A stretch of 59,166 nucleotides of DNA from Pseudomonas fluorescens (GTDB taxonomy: Bacteria > Pseudomonadota > Gammaproteobacteria > Pseudomonadales > Pseudomonadaceae). The DNA lies in contig NZ_MRST01000010.1 of the NCBI RefSeq assembly GCF_001902145.1, forward strand, positions 1 through 59,166. The letters are read 5' to 3'. Under the pieces are notes generated by a model. That model saw only the letters and a program-made list of their open reading frames with translations, did not search any database and was not told the DNA's origin. Of the stretch, positions 44,486 through 53,543 are shown piece by piece. Made by a program: the position numbers and the translations under genes. Numbering within the stretch: the first letter of the stretch is position 1; every line of letters starts with the position of its first letter.

Positions 44486-45247
44486 ATGAAACCTGCCTCC
44501 TTAAGCGAAGGCCGTCGCGGCCCCGTGCAAATCTGGAACAGTGCGCCGCAGTTGGCGCAAACCCCCATCATTTCCCTGAACACCCTGGTACCGCCCGGCG
44601 CTCGCGTCGTAGTAATCGCCCCTCACCCGGGCGATGAAGTGCTGGCGTGCGGCGGTTTGCTGCAACTGCTCAGCACCCGCGAGCATCCACTGCAATTGAT
44701 CTCTATCACCGATGGCAGCGCCAGCCATCCAGGCTCTCAAGTATGGCCGGCCAGCCGCTTGAGCGTGGTGCGCCCCCAGGAAAGTGCCGAGGCCCTGCGC
44801 CGATTGGGCATGCCCTTGCACAGCCTGAAATGGATTCGTGGCGGGTTTTGTGATGACGCCCTGGCCGCCCGTGAACAGCCCATGAGCCAATTCATCGCGC
44901 GCTACCTGCAACCCGGCGACGTGGTGTTTACCACCTGGCGTAACGACGGCAATGACGACCACGACGCCGTCGGTCGCGCGAGTGCCAAGGCGTGCAGCCT
45001 GGTAGGTGCGCAACTGTATGAACTGCCGATCTGGGCCTGGCATTGGCCGGCCCGGGAAAGCGCGGTAATGCCCTGGCAACGTGCACGCAAGGTTCGCCTG
45101 GACACCTGGACCGTCGCGCGCAAGCTGCACGCCGCCCATGCCTACGCCAGCCAGTTGGTGGGCGACCCGCAAATAGGCTTACCGCCGATGCTCGCGCAGA
45201 TATTGCTGGAGCGCATGCGCGAGCCCTACGAAATCCTGTTCACCTGA
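44486..45247 (+). CDS. PIG-L/LmbE-family deacetylase-like protein
   Basis: A 253-residue protein of the GlcNAc-PI de-N-acetylase fold. The N-terminal metal site reads VVIAPHPGDEVLACGG. The usual form is PHPDDE; here the first Asp, the general base in characterised members such as MshB, is replaced by Gly, while the His and second Asp metal ligands remain. Another conserved region is NDGNDDHDAVGRAS. Family members hydrolyse N-acetyl groups from sugars or related compounds. AAGGA lies upstream of ATG 44486. It could be inactive or use another base. No clear partner is nearby. Confidence 0.83.
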   Translation: MKPASLSEGRRGPVQIWNSAPQLAQTPIISLNTLVPPGARVVVIAPHPGDEVLACGGLLQLLSTREHPLQLISITDGSASHPGSQVWPASRLSVVRPQESAEALRRLGMPLHSLKWIRGGFCDDALAAREQPMSQFIARYLQPGDVVFTTWRNDGNDDHDAVGRASAKACSLVGAQLYELPIWAWHWPARESAVMPWQRARKVRLDTWTVARKLHAAHAYASQLVGDPQIGLPPMLAQILLERMREPYEILFT

Positions 45248-45265
45248 ACACCACCCTACCCGCCC

Positions 45266-45364
45266 TGTAGGAGCGAGCTTGCTCGCGAAAACCTCAAGAA
45301 CACCGCGCTGAACCAGACAGCCCGCTTTAACTTGACGTTTTTCGCGAGCAAGCTCGCTCCTACA
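45266..45364. repeat. REPIN element, copy 5
   Basis: A 99 bp element with perfect outer arms but a diverged interior (ACACCGCGCTGAACCAGACA). It lies between the PIG-L gene and the Fur box of the TonB receptor gene. Confidence 0.9.
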
Positions 45365-45403
45365 GAGTTCAGGCTTTTCCCTACAGACTCAATCTGCCAA
45401 ACT

Positions 45404-45422
45404 GATGCGAATAATTATCAAC
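45404..45422 (+). promoter_or_regulatory. Probable Fur box of the TonB receptor gene
   Basis: GATGCGAATAATTATCAAC matches the 19-base Fur consensus GATAATGATAATCATTATC at 12 positions. It lies 46 bases upstream of the receptor start, so the gene should be repressed when iron is plentiful. Confidence 0.6.
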
Positions 45423-45467
45423 AGATTTATTATTCGCCACGGACGGCACTTGGGGAGCCCTACTTTC

Positions 45468-47615
45468 ATGTCTGTGCAACAACGCGGCGGCAACGTTTTT
45501 ACACCCAGCCTGATGGCAATCACTATCACTTTAGCAACCTCCAATGCGGCCATTGCCGCCGACGCACCAGCCACCATCGAGCTGGGCGCTACCCAGGTCT
45601 CGGGCCAACAGCTTGGCGCAACCACCGAAGGCAGCGAGTCGTACACCACCGGTTCGATGAAGACCGCGACCAAATTGCCGCTGACCCTGCGCGAAACCCC
45701 GCAGGCCGTCACCGTGATCACGCGCCAGCGCATGGATGACCAGGCCATGACCAGCATCAACGACGTGGTCAACGCCACGCCGGGGCTGTTCCTCAATTAC
45801 TCCAACGGCCCTGGTCGACAAGCCTTCACCGCACGCGGTTTCGATATCGACAACCTCATGTATGACGGTATCCCCAGCGGCTACAACGGTGCGACAGTAG
45901 GCGCCCAGCCGAACCTGGCGATGTTCGACCGCGTCGAAGTGGTGCGCGGCGCTACCGGCCTGGTGACCGGCGCGGGCAACCCTTCGGCCGCCATCAACCT
46001 GATCCGCAAGCGGCCACTGGATGAGCAGAAAGTCACGCTCACTGGCGCCGTTGGCAGCTGGGACGACTACCGTGGCGAGCTCGACGCCTCCAGCCCACTC
46101 AATGACAGCGGCACCTGGCGCGGCCGCGTCGTCACCTCTTACCGCGATGCCAACAGTTTTATCGACAAGGCCGAGCAGGACCATGGCCTGTTCTACGCCG
46201 TCACCGAAGCCGACCTGGGCGAAGACACAACCCTGACCCTCGGTTACTCGAACCAGAAGGACAAGACCAACTACTTCTGGGGCGCTTCGATGGTCGGCCT
46301 GGATGGCCGCCACCTGGACCTGTCGCGTTCCTATAACCCAGGCACCGACTGGGAAAACAAGGACCAGGAAATCAACACCGTGTTCGCCGAGCTGCGCCAG
46401 CACCTGGCCAACGACTGGAGCTTGCAGGTCAACGCCAACTATGCCGAACAGAACGCCTTGTTCTCCGGTTCCTACCAATCGCGCTGGACCAACGACACCC
46501 TGGCCCGCACGGTGTACCAGGCCAGCTACGATGAAAACCAGGCCGGGCTCGACGCCTTTGCCAGTGGCCCCTTCGAAGCGTTCGGTCGTACCCATGAACT
46601 GGTGGTGGGCGCCAGCAAGCGCATCTACGACATGACCACCCACAACTACAGCCCGTACGACCTCAACTGGCCGATCAATGCCGGCAAACCGAACTTCACC
46701 CGCACCAACAACGTTCGCGAAGTCACCACCCAGGACGGTTTCTACCTGACCAGCCGCCTGAGCCTGGCCGATCCGCTGAAGCTGATCCTCGGTGCTCGCC
46801 TGGACTGGTATGACTACGACAACCGTGATGCCGCCGGCGACTACAAGGTCACCCGCAACCTCACCCGCTACGCCGGCCTGATCTACGACCTGGACGACCA
46901 GCATTCGGTTTACGTGAGCTACAGCGACATCTTTACGCCGCAAAAAGAAAAGAGCACAGCCGGCACCCCACTCAAGCCCATCGTCGGCAAAAATTATGAG
47001 GTTGGCATCAAAGGCGAATATTTTGGTGGCGCGCTGAATGCCAGCGTGGCGCTGTTCCGCGTCGACCAGGAAAACCGCGCCGTGGCCGTGGTGGTGCCCA
47101 ACTGCCCGCAGGCGTCCTGCTCTGTGGCCTCGGGCGAAATCCGCAGCCAGGGTATCGACTTCGAGTTGCAAGGCGCCTTGACCGAAAACTGGCAGGTCGG
47201 CGGCGGCTATACCTATGCGCGCACCCACACCATCAAGGACGACGCCAACCCGCAGAAGGTCAACAAGCAATTCGATACCGACATCCCGGAACATCTGTTC
47301 AAAGTGACCACACGCTACAACTTCCAGGGCCCACTGGAAAAACTCCGGGTCGGCGGCAATATCTCCTGGCAGAGCCGCATGTACAACGACATCACGTTGG
47401 CCGATGGCAGCAACTACCGGCTCAAGCAAGGCGGCTACGCCGTCACCGACTTGATGGCGGGCTACCGGGTCAATCAGCACCTGGACTTGCAGCTCAATGC
47501 CAACAACATTTTCGATCGCCACTACTACCAGTCCATCTCCAACGATGTGGACTATGGTGGCGACTCCTATGGCAGCCCCCGCAATATGATGCTGACCGCC
47601 AAGTACAGTTTCTGA
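45468..47615 (+). CDS. TonB-dependent siderophore receptor
   Basis: A 715-residue outer-membrane receptor. A signal peptide covers about residues 1-31 (SLMAITITLATSNAAIA). The plug domain is from about residue 60 (LPLTLRETPQAVTVITRQRM, VVRGATGLVTGAGNPSAAIN). The 22-strand barrel fills the rest and ends in the required terminal Phe (MLTAKYSF). There is no N-terminal signalling domain, so it does not drive its own sigma factor. A Fur box and a REPIN lie upstream, and a strong terminator lies downstream. It resembles FhuE/FoxA/FpvA-type ferric siderophore receptors; the ligand cannot be told. GGGGAG precedes ATG 45468. Confidence 0.92.
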   Translation: MSVQQRGGNVFTPSLMAITITLATSNAAIAADAPATIELGATQVSGQQLGATTEGSESYTTGSMKTATKLPLTLRETPQAVTVITRQRMDDQAMTSINDVVNATPGLFLNYSNGPGRQAFTARGFDIDNLMYDGIPSGYNGATVGAQPNLAMFDRVEVVRGATGLVTGAGNPSAAINLIRKRPLDEQKVTLTGAVGSWDDYRGELDASSPLNDSGTWRGRVVTSYRDANSFIDKAEQDHGLFYAVTEADLGEDTTLTLGYSNQKDKTNYFWGASMVGLDGRHLDLSRSYNPGTDWENKDQEINTVFAELRQHLANDWSLQVNANYAEQNALFSGSYQSRWTNDTLARTVYQASYDENQAGLDAFASGPFEAFGRTHELVVGASKRIYDMTTHNYSPYDLNWPINAGKPNFTRTNNVREVTTQDGFYLTSRLSLADPLKLILGARLDWYDYDNRDAAGDYKVTRNLTRYAGLIYDLDDQHSVYVSYSDIFTPQKEKSTAGTPLKPIVGKNYEVGIKGEYFGGALNASVALFRVDQENRAVAVVVPNCPQASCSVASGEIRSQGIDFELQGALTENWQVGGGYTYARTHTIKDDANPQKVNKQFDTDIPEHLFKVTTRYNFQGPLEKLRVGGNISWQSRMYNDITLADGSNYRLKQGGYAVTDLMAGYRVNQHLDLQLNANNIFDRHYYQSISNDVDYGGDSYGSPRNMMLTAKYSF

Positions 47616-47630
47616 GCCCCATCGCAACCT

Positions 47631-47657
47631 CGGCTGCCCGCTCGGGCAGCCGTTCTT
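47631..47657 (+). terminator. Terminator of the TonB receptor gene
   Basis: CGGCTGCCCG, CT, CGGGCAGCCG, then TTCTT: ten perfect pairs, 15 bases past the stop codon. Confidence 0.8.
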
Positions 47658-47799
47658 AAAGTCCCGCGCCCGCATGCCGATAACACGTGGGTAACCGGCA
47701 ACAGTCCTGAACATCTGCTTCACTCCACAGCGATGCGCCTGTGTGGCACACCGCATGCTTGCTTGACCTCGACGCCCCCCTCTCATGGAGTAAGAGTGA

Positions 47800-49287
47800 A
47801 TGCCCGTCCGTTTTCTAGAGCACTATCGCAAGGCCGACCGCATCATGCTGGCATTGATCTGGTTGATGTTCCTGTTTTCCCTCGGCCTGGCGTTCTGGCA
47901 CGACACCCTCATGCAGGCGGTGATCGTCGGTGGGGGCACCGGCGTGGTGCTCACTGCGCTGTACCGCGTCATCGGCGGCACCCGCGTGATGCGCTGTGCA
48001 CTGGGCGCCGGCTTGATGGTGATGGCGGCGTTGCACATCAACCAGGCGCACGGGGTGATCGAATCCCACTTCGGCATTTTCGCGCTGTTGGCGGTGCTGA
48101 CCTTCTACCGTGACTGGCTGCCGATCCTGGTGGCGGCACTGACCATCGCGGTGCATCACGTGGTGTTCCATGCCTTGCAACATCAGGGTTTCCCTGTGTT
48201 TGTGATGGAGCATCACGGCGGCTGGACGATGGTCTTCGTCCACGCCTTCTATGTGGTGATGGAGACCGTCGCCCTGCTCTACCTGGCCGTCCATAGCCAG
48301 GCCGAAGCGGTGGAGAGCCAGGAAATGCTTGAGAAGATGCTCGCCGTTACCTCGCAGTTCACCGTGGAAACCGCCCAAGGTGAAGGCAAGGCCCACGTGT
48401 CCCTCGCCAAGCGGTTCGACCACTTCCTGCAGCAACTCACCCACCTGATCGACGGCGTCGCCCGCGACTCCCATGGCTTGGGCCAACTCGGTCAGGAACT
48501 GGCCAGCGCCAGCGGCACCCTGGAAAAAGGCGCACGGCATCAACTGGCGCAGATCGGCGAAATGACCGGTTCGATGCAGCGCATGGAAGACGCCATGGGC
48601 CACATTACGGTGCAGGTCGAACAGGCAGTGGAACATGCGGGCCAGGCCAGCCAGCAGATTGTGCGCGGCCAGGAAAGCGTCGGCCGCGCCCAGCATGAAA
48701 TCAGCCAACTGGCTATGCGCATCAACGGCACTGAGTCGACCGTAGAATCCCTGGCGGTACAGGCTGAGCAAATCGGCTCGGTGCTGGAAGTGATCAGCAG
48801 CATCGCCAACCAGACCAACCTGCTGGCCCTCAACGCTGCCATCGAAGCCGCCCGCGCCGGCGAGCAGGGCCGTGGTTTCGCCGTGGTTGCCGATGAAGTA
48901 CGCAGCCTGGCTCAGCGTACCGCGCTGTCCACCCAGGAAATCAAGGGCATCATCGAGGGCCTGCAACACGGCAGCCGCCAAGCCGTCGAAGCCATGCACG
49001 CCAGCCGCGAAGGCGTAGAGCGCTGCGTGGCAGACAGCCAAGTGGCCGTGGACATGCTACGGGCGGTGGGCGAGGACATCGCGCACATCGATCAACTCAA
49101 CGGCCACATCGTCACCACCACCCGCGAGCAGACCTCGGCCAATCTGGAAATTGTCGAGCGCTTGCAGTCAGTGCAGAGCATCGCCCAGAACACCGCCGAC
49201 GACGTCGAGACACTCGCCCGCAGCAGCGAACGCCTGCCACCGATCGCGGTGCGGCTGGATGCGTTGGGGCGCAGGTTTCATCCTTGA
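47800..49287 (+). CDS. Methyl-accepting chemotaxis protein with histidine-rich membrane domain
   Basis: A 495-residue chemoreceptor. Residues about 15-165 form a five- or six-span membrane domain without a periplasmic ligand domain. It has many histidines in and near the helices ([41 protein letters not shown]). The MCP signalling domain covers about residues 225-495, with the hairpin tip [20 protein letters not shown] that contacts CheA/CheW. GGAG lies upstream of ATG 47800. Such membrane His clusters could hold metal, haem or respond to redox state, but no signal is known from this sequence. It is a single gene. Confidence 0.9.
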   Translation: MPVRFLEHYRKADRIMLALIWLMFLFSLGLAFWHDTLMQAVIVGGGTGVVLTALYRVIGGTRVMRCALGAGLMVMAALHINQAHGVIESHFGIFALLAVLTFYRDWLPILVAALTIAVHHVVFHALQHQGFPVFVMEHHGGWTMVFVHAFYVVMETVALLYLAVHSQAEAVESQEMLEKMLAVTSQFTVETAQGEGKAHVSLAKRFDHFLQQLTHLIDGVARDSHGLGQLGQELASASGTLEKGARHQLAQIGEMTGSMQRMEDAMGHITVQVEQAVEHAGQASQQIVRGQESVGRAQHEISQLAMRINGTESTVESLAVQAEQIGSVLEVISSIANQTNLLALNAAIEAARAGEQGRGFAVVADEVRSLAQRTALSTQEIKGIIEGLQHGSRQAVEAMHASREGVERCVADSQVAVDMLRAVGEDIAHIDQLNGHIVTTTREQTSANLEIVERLQSVQSIAQNTADDVETLARSSERLPPIAVRLDALGRRFHP

Positions 49288-49344
49288 GCCCGACCCGAAA
49301 CGCGGCGAGTCAGAGAGAATAGGTGGGCATACCGCCGCAGTGCA

Positions 49345-50250
49345 TCAAGGTTCCAGATGCGGAGCCATCAAGGCGGCAAACCAATCGATGAACGCGCCAA
49401 GGCGACGAGAACGTTGGCGGCGAGTCGGGTACAGGGCTGAAACGCACATGGGGGCCGGCCGATAGGCGGTCATCACCTCCACCAATTCGCCGTTGTCCAA
49501 TAAATGCTGAACATCGAACAACGGCACCTGAATCAAGCCAAGCCCTGCACAGCATCCTGCGATATAGCTTTCGGCATTGTTGACCACCACGCGGCTCGGC
49601 AGCATGACAGCCAGCGCGGTGCCATCGACGCAATATTCCCAGGCCGTTTCCTGGCCGCCTGCGCTCGTGCTGTAGCCGATACAGACGTGCCGGTGTTGCA
49701 AATCGCAAGGCTGTGTGGGCACCCCGAATTCCGTCAAGTAGGCGGGGCTCGCGCAATTGACCAGCAACACCTTGCCCAACGGTTTCACCACCAGGCTGCT
49801 GTTCTGCGGGGTGCCAAATCGAATCACACAGTCAACGCCTTCCTGTACCAAATCAATGGCGCGATCGGTGGAGCCCAGGCCGAGTTGGAGCCCAGGGTAG
49901 CGGTGGAGAAACTCAGCCAGCGCAGGCATCACCAGGCGCCGCGCTATGCGGCTGGGCACGTCCACTTCCAGACGGCCCATGACCTGTTCCTGGTGGCGGT
50001 TAAACAGTTGGTCGATATCATCGATGTCCAGCAAGACCTGGCGCGCCTTCAGCAGTAACTGGGTGCCATCGGCGGTCAGGGAGACCTTGCGGGTTGTCCG
50101 GTGCAGCAGTCGAGTGCCGGCATTGGCCTCCAGCTGTTGAATGGCGGCCGACACGCTCGCGCGTGGCAGCCTCATCAGCCGTGCCGCTTGTATGAAACTG
50201 CCGAGCTCTGCGACCTGAACGAAGACGCGGTACTGTTCGATTCTATCCAT
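49345..50250 (-). CDS. LysR-family transcriptional regulator
   Basis: A 301-residue LysR protein. The DNA-binding helix-turn-helix is IEQYRVFVQVAELGSFIQAA plus LPRASVSAAIQQLEANAGTR. The effector domain runs from about residue 90 to the end. It lies 69 bases downstream of the short-chain dehydrogenase gene on the same strand and may share its transcript or control it. It is similar in kind to the LysR at 27255; both are of the CrgA-like group. Confidence 0.92.
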   Translation of the reverse strand: MDRIEQYRVFVQVAELGSFIQAARLMRLPRASVSAAIQQLEANAGTRLLHRTTRKVSLTADGTQLLLKARQVLLDIDDIDQLFNRHQEQVMGRLEVDVPSRIARRLVMPALAEFLHRYPGLQLGLGSTDRAIDLVQEGVDCVIRFGTPQNSSLVVKPLGKVLLVNCASPAYLTEFGVPTQPCDLQHRHVCIGYSTSAGGQETAWEYCVDGTALAVMLPSRVVVNNAESYIAGCCAGLGLIQVPLFDVQHLLDNGELVEVMTAYRPAPMCVSALYPTRRQRSRRLGAFIDWFAALMAPHLEP

Positions 50251-50319
50251 GGGCTCTCAATGCTCGGGGGGGCACGGATTGATCGGCGCTCACCACGTCT
50301 GCGCCTGCGCGTTGACCGT

Positions 50320-51093
50320 TTACTTGGTGGTGTAGCCGCCATTGATCAAAATTGTCTGGCCAGTCACCCACCACCCGTCACTCACCAGGTTACGGATGAA
50401 CGGCACCACATCCTCGATATCTGTCAGGCCCGTGCGCGAGAACGGCGACAGCGCGGCAGCCGTCTTGTGGTAACTGACCGCATCCTCACCTTCGGCCGGG
50501 TAGAAGAACGGCGTATCCATCGGCCCCGGCCCTACTGCCGTGACCGAAATACCCCGAACGCCCAGCTCCTTCGCCGCCGCCCGCGTGAATTGCTCTACCG
50601 GCGCCTTGCTGCCGGCATACGCGGCGTAGAAGGGCGTGAAAGCGCCCAGCAGTGAAGTGACGATAGTGCAGATCTTGCCATTGTCATTGAGGTGCTTGCC
50701 GGCTTCCTTGATAAAAAAGAACGCGGTCTTGGAATTGACGGCCATCATCTCGTCGTACTCCGCCTCCGTGATTTCAGCCATTGGCTTTTTCAGCACCTTG
50801 CCCACGGTATTGATCGCGATGTCCGGCCTGCCGACTGCCGCGACGGCATCATTGAAGAGTTTTTCCATCGCCCCCGCCGTGGTCAAGTCCGCTTGCAAGG
50901 CGACAGCCTTCGCGCCTAGCGCCTCGATTGCGGCGACGGTTGCGTTCGCATCAGCCTGGCTGGAAGCGCTGTTGTAGTGCACGACCACAGCCTTGGCGCC
51001 ATGCTTGGCCAGATCGCGGGCGATCAACCCGCCGAGGTTCTTCGCACCACCCGCGATCAGTGCAACCTTGCCATTGATTGAATGATTAGGCAT
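50320..51093 (-). CDS. Short-chain dehydrogenase/reductase
   Basis: A 257-residue classical SDR. The nucleotide motif is variant, VALIAGGAKNLGGLIARDLA, with the middle glycine of the usual TGxxxGxG replaced. The catalytic Ser/Tyr/Lys are in VTSLLGAF and YAGSK. The residues ADLTTAG and NTVGKV lie at the standard NAD-contact positions. It oxidises or reduces a small alcohol or ketone; the substrate is unknown. The LysR gene follows on the same strand. Confidence 0.9.
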   Translation of the reverse strand: MPNHSINGKVALIAGGAKNLGGLIARDLAKHGAKAVVVHYNSASSQADANATVAAIEALGAKAVALQADLTTAGAMEKLFNDAVAAVGRPDIAINTVGKVLKKPMAEITEAEYDEMMAVNSKTAFFFIKEAGKHLNDNGKICTIVTSLLGAFTPFYAAYAGSKAPVEQFTRAAAKELGVRGISVTAVGPGPMDTPFFYPAEGEDAVSYHKTAAALSPFSRTGLTDIEDVVPFIRNLVSDGWWVTGQTILINGGYTTK

Positions 51094-51279
51094 GACAACA
51101 TTCCTTTAATTGGGAGAAGTACCCCGCCATTCTAGAGTGACCTTCGACAAAGATAAGCACATCCTGGCTGGATGCACTGTTCAGAGATCCTGCCTAATTA
51201 TTAAGGCCCTATTCGATGAATGAGTAAGCTGTCAGGTACGCTACACTGCGGCCTTGCACACCGGCCAAGGAAGCCCCCC

Positions 51280-51633
51280 ATGAGCACTCGCGGTAAAGAC
51301 AGACAGATCGACAATATCGAATTCAACGTAAGCGACATCGCCCGCAGTAAAGCCTTCTACGGCGCCGCATTCGGCTGGGCTTTCGTCGACTACGGCCCCA
51401 CCTACAGCGAATTCAGCGATGGTCGGCTCACGGGCGGGTTTACCACCGGTGAGCCTGTGCGACCGGGCGGCCCCTTGGTTATCGTGTACGCAGATGACCT
51501 AGACAGTGTGCAGCAGCGGCTTCAAAAGCTGGGTGCGGTGATAACCCGCCAGACGTTTTCGTTTCCCGGTGGTAGCCGGTTCCACTTCACCGATCCGGAT
51601 GGGTATGAGTTAGCGGTGTGGAGTGCTGTGTGA
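51280..51633 (+). CDS. VOC/glyoxalase-like protein
   Basis: A 117-residue vicinal-oxygen-chelate fold protein: DNIEFNVSDIARSKAFYGAA at the start and FHFTDPDGYELAVW at the end. The metal-binding His/Glu pattern is partial (no clear His at the first ligand position). It may act as a glyoxalase-like or bleomycin-resistance-like protein. ATG 51280 is preferred to 51220, which lies before any ribosome site; AAGGAAG is present upstream. Upstream is a divergent SDR gene. Confidence 0.82.
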   Translation: MSTRGKDRQIDNIEFNVSDIARSKAFYGAAFGWAFVDYGPTYSEFSDGRLTGGFTTGEPVRPGGPLVIVYADDLDSVQQRLQKLGAVITRQTFSFPGGSRFHFTDPDGYELAVWSAV

Positions 51634-51683
51634 TATTGAGTTTAAACTCAACAGGGTCTGTGTCACTCAGCGGAGTACCCATT

Positions 51684-51932
51684 ATGGAATACGACGAAAA
51701 ACTGATTGAGGAAGCCGTACTTGCCCTGCTGACCACCTTCAGCTTTGATAACGGCAACTCATGGAAAGGTTACGACTTCCAGATAACGAACCGACTCCAT
51801 GAGCAAGGTTTTATCAGAGATCCGGTGAACAAAAGCAAATCCATTTGGCTGACGCCGGAAGGCTTGGAACGGGGCCGGCAAATCGCCGATCGATTATTTG
51901 GCGCAGCACCTGAAGCGCTCGCGGGGCCCTAA
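51684..51932 (+). CDS. DUF6429 small protein
   Basis: An 82-residue protein. The conserved core reads NSWKGYDFQITNRLHEQGFI then IRDPVNKSKSIWLTPEGLER, typical of DUF6429, whose function is unknown. The pattern looks like a small winged helix, but I cannot show DNA binding. GCGGAG precedes ATG 51684. It starts 50 bases after the VOC gene, so the two may be co-transcribed. Confidence 0.8.
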   Translation: MEYDEKLIEEAVLALLTTFSFDNGNSWKGYDFQITNRLHEQGFIRDPVNKSKSIWLTPEGLERGRQIADRLFGAAPEALAGP

Positions 51933-51990
51933 GACCAGCCACGGATTGTTAACCCATTAATGCGTTACGACCTGCCAACCCGGAGCCGCC

Positions 51991-52611
51991 ATGGACCTCG
52001 CCACCCTCGCCCTCTTCCTCCCCGCCTGCTTCGCCCTGAACATGGCCCCCGGCCCTAATAACCTGCTGTCGGTGAGCAACGCCACCCGCTACGGTTACCG
52101 CACCTCCTGCCTCGCCGGTCTCGGCCGCCTGCTGGCCTTCGCCGGCATGATCGCCCTCGCTTCTGCCGGGTTGGCGGTGGTGCTGCAAACCTCGGAGTTG
52201 TTGTTCTACGGGATCAAGTTCCTCGGCGCGGCGTATCTGTTTTACCTGGCGTATCAACTATGGCGTGCAGACCCGCAGCAGCAGGTGGAAATCGCGACGA
52301 GCAAGGTGGGCCTATGGGCCTTGGCGCGCCAGGAGTTTCTGGTGGCGGCGGGCAACCCCAAAGCGATCTTGATCTTCACCGCCTTCCTCCCGCAATTCGT
52401 GGTGCCCGGCCAGCCCATCACCGCGCAATTCGCCCTGCTGGGTGCAATGTTCCTGGCCCTGGAATGGGTCGCCATCAGCGCCTACGCCTATATGGGCCTG
52501 CATATGCGCCGCTGGTTTGCCGAGCCAAGGGGCAAGCGCCTGTTCAATCGGTGCTGCGCGGGGTTGTTGTCAGCGGCGGCGGCGGTGTTGTTGACGGCGC
52601 GCAGGGCATGA
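51991..52611 (+). CDS. LysE/RhtB-family exporter
   Basis: A 206-residue inner-membrane exporter. The N-terminal signature is ALNMAPGPNNLLSVSNATRY, and the mid-loop is FLVAAGNPKAILIFTAFLP. CGGAG lies upstream of ATG 51991. It exports amino acids or similar metabolites; the substrate is unknown. Paralogue of the gene at 12927. A cluster of REP sequences follows the stop. Confidence 0.9.
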   Translation: MDLATLALFLPACFALNMAPGPNNLLSVSNATRYGYRTSCLAGLGRLLAFAGMIALASAGLAVVLQTSELLFYGIKFLGAAYLFYLAYQLWRADPQQQVEIATSKVGLWALARQEFLVAAGNPKAILIFTAFLPQFVVPGQPITAQFALLGAMFLALEWVAISAYAYMGLHMRRWFAEPRGKRLFNRCCAGLLSAAAAVLLTARRA

Positions 52612-52629
52612 GTGAGGCACGAATGCTCC

Positions 52630-52760
52630 TGTGGCGAGGGAGCTTGCTCCCGTGACGACCTGGCAGCCGACGCTGACATAACTGACGCCCCCGCTATCCA
52701 AATGTGGGAGCTGGCTTGTCGGATCGCCGCATCGCTGCGATAGCGGCCTGGCAGCCGACA
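52630..52760. repeat. REP cluster (GTGGGAGC family)
   Basis: Two units: GTGGCGAGGGAGCTTGCTCC at 52631 and TGTGGGAGCTGGCTTG at 52703, with a spacer similar to the one at 12607-12680 (CGTGACGACCTG...). It lies between two convergent genes. Confidence 0.8.
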
Positions 52761-52798
52761 ACGATCCAACTGATGCCCAAGTTGCGTAGATACCGATG

Positions 52799-53314
52799 CT
52801 ATCTCAACGGCAAACCATACCTCACCTCCACCAGCGCAACACCGCCCCTCTCAAGATCGCGCTCAGTCCCGGTCTCCTCGACACACCCCGCCCGGCGATA
52901 AAATCCAATAGCCCTTTCATTACCGGTCAAGACCCACAGCGTTAAACGCTCATAACCTTGCGCCATCAGATCCTGCAGGCCGGCATTCCACAAGGCCAGC
53001 CCGATGCCGGTGTGCCAATGCCCGGCGAGCACGTAGATGGCCATGACCTCACCTGCATTTACCTGCGCGGCGTCTGCATCACGGCTGGCGCCGACGGATA
53101 TCCAGCCAACCACCTGCTGGCCCTCCTCGGCAACCCATACGGTTGATTCACCTGAGGCAATCGAGCGAACCCAATAGGCTTCGCGCCTAGCCAGCGTTGC
53201 TTGCAATCCGCTCAAGAACTGGGCAGGCATCAGGTCACGGTAGGCGTCTTGCCAACTACTGATATGTACCTGGGCAATGGCTTTTGCGTCGGCGGATACT
53301 GCCCTGCGAATCAT
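52799..53314 (-). CDS. GNAT N-acetyltransferase
   Basis: A 171-residue acetyltransferase. The acetyl-CoA motif A region is AIYVLAGHWHTGIGLALWN, where the Q/RxxGxG/A form is replaced by HWHTGIG. The C-terminal part is LTLWVLTGNERAIGFYRRAG, typical for GNAT. AGGAG lies upstream of ATG 53314. It transfers an acetyl group to an amine; the target is unknown. Confidence 0.9.
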   Translation of the reverse strand: MIRRAVSADAKAIAQVHISSWQDAYRDLMPAQFLSGLQATLARREAYWVRSIASGESTVWVAEEGQQVVGWISVGASRDADAAQVNAGEVMAIYVLAGHWHTGIGLALWNAGLQDLMAQGYERLTLWVLTGNERAIGFYRRAGCVEETGTERDLERGGVALVEVRYGLPLR

Positions 53315-53376
53315 GGAGATGCTCCTGAAATACGGTTATTCCAGTATGCATGCCCGTCGATGACAGAAAGCCCTGC

Positions 53377-53477
53377 TGTAGGAGCGAGCTTGCTCGCGAA
53401 AAACGTCAACGATAACGCAGGGTTTCCTGAATAAATGCGGCGTCTGTGCGTTTTTCGCGAGCAAGCTCGCTCCTACA
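53377..53477. repeat. REPIN element, copy 6
   Basis: A 101 bp element with perfect arms. The interior (AACGATAACGCAGGGTTTCC) is in the reverse orientation to copies 1, 2 and 4, like copy 3. Confidence 0.92.
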
Positions 53478-53543
53478 GTTGCAGGGCGCGGGTTGCGGCG
53501 TCGATGAAGTACGCCGGGCCCCGCGTGAAGGCTCCAGCCAATG

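Noticed and set aside
44287..44637. 116-codon ORF overlapping the PIG-L gene start
   Set aside because: Out of frame with the supported PIG-L gene, no ribosome site, no recognisable domain.
45531..47786. 751-codon ORF antisense to the TonB receptor gene
   Set aside because: The opposite strand encodes a clear receptor; long antisense frames are expected in high-GC DNA, and this one is rich in Val/Gly/Ala without domain structure.
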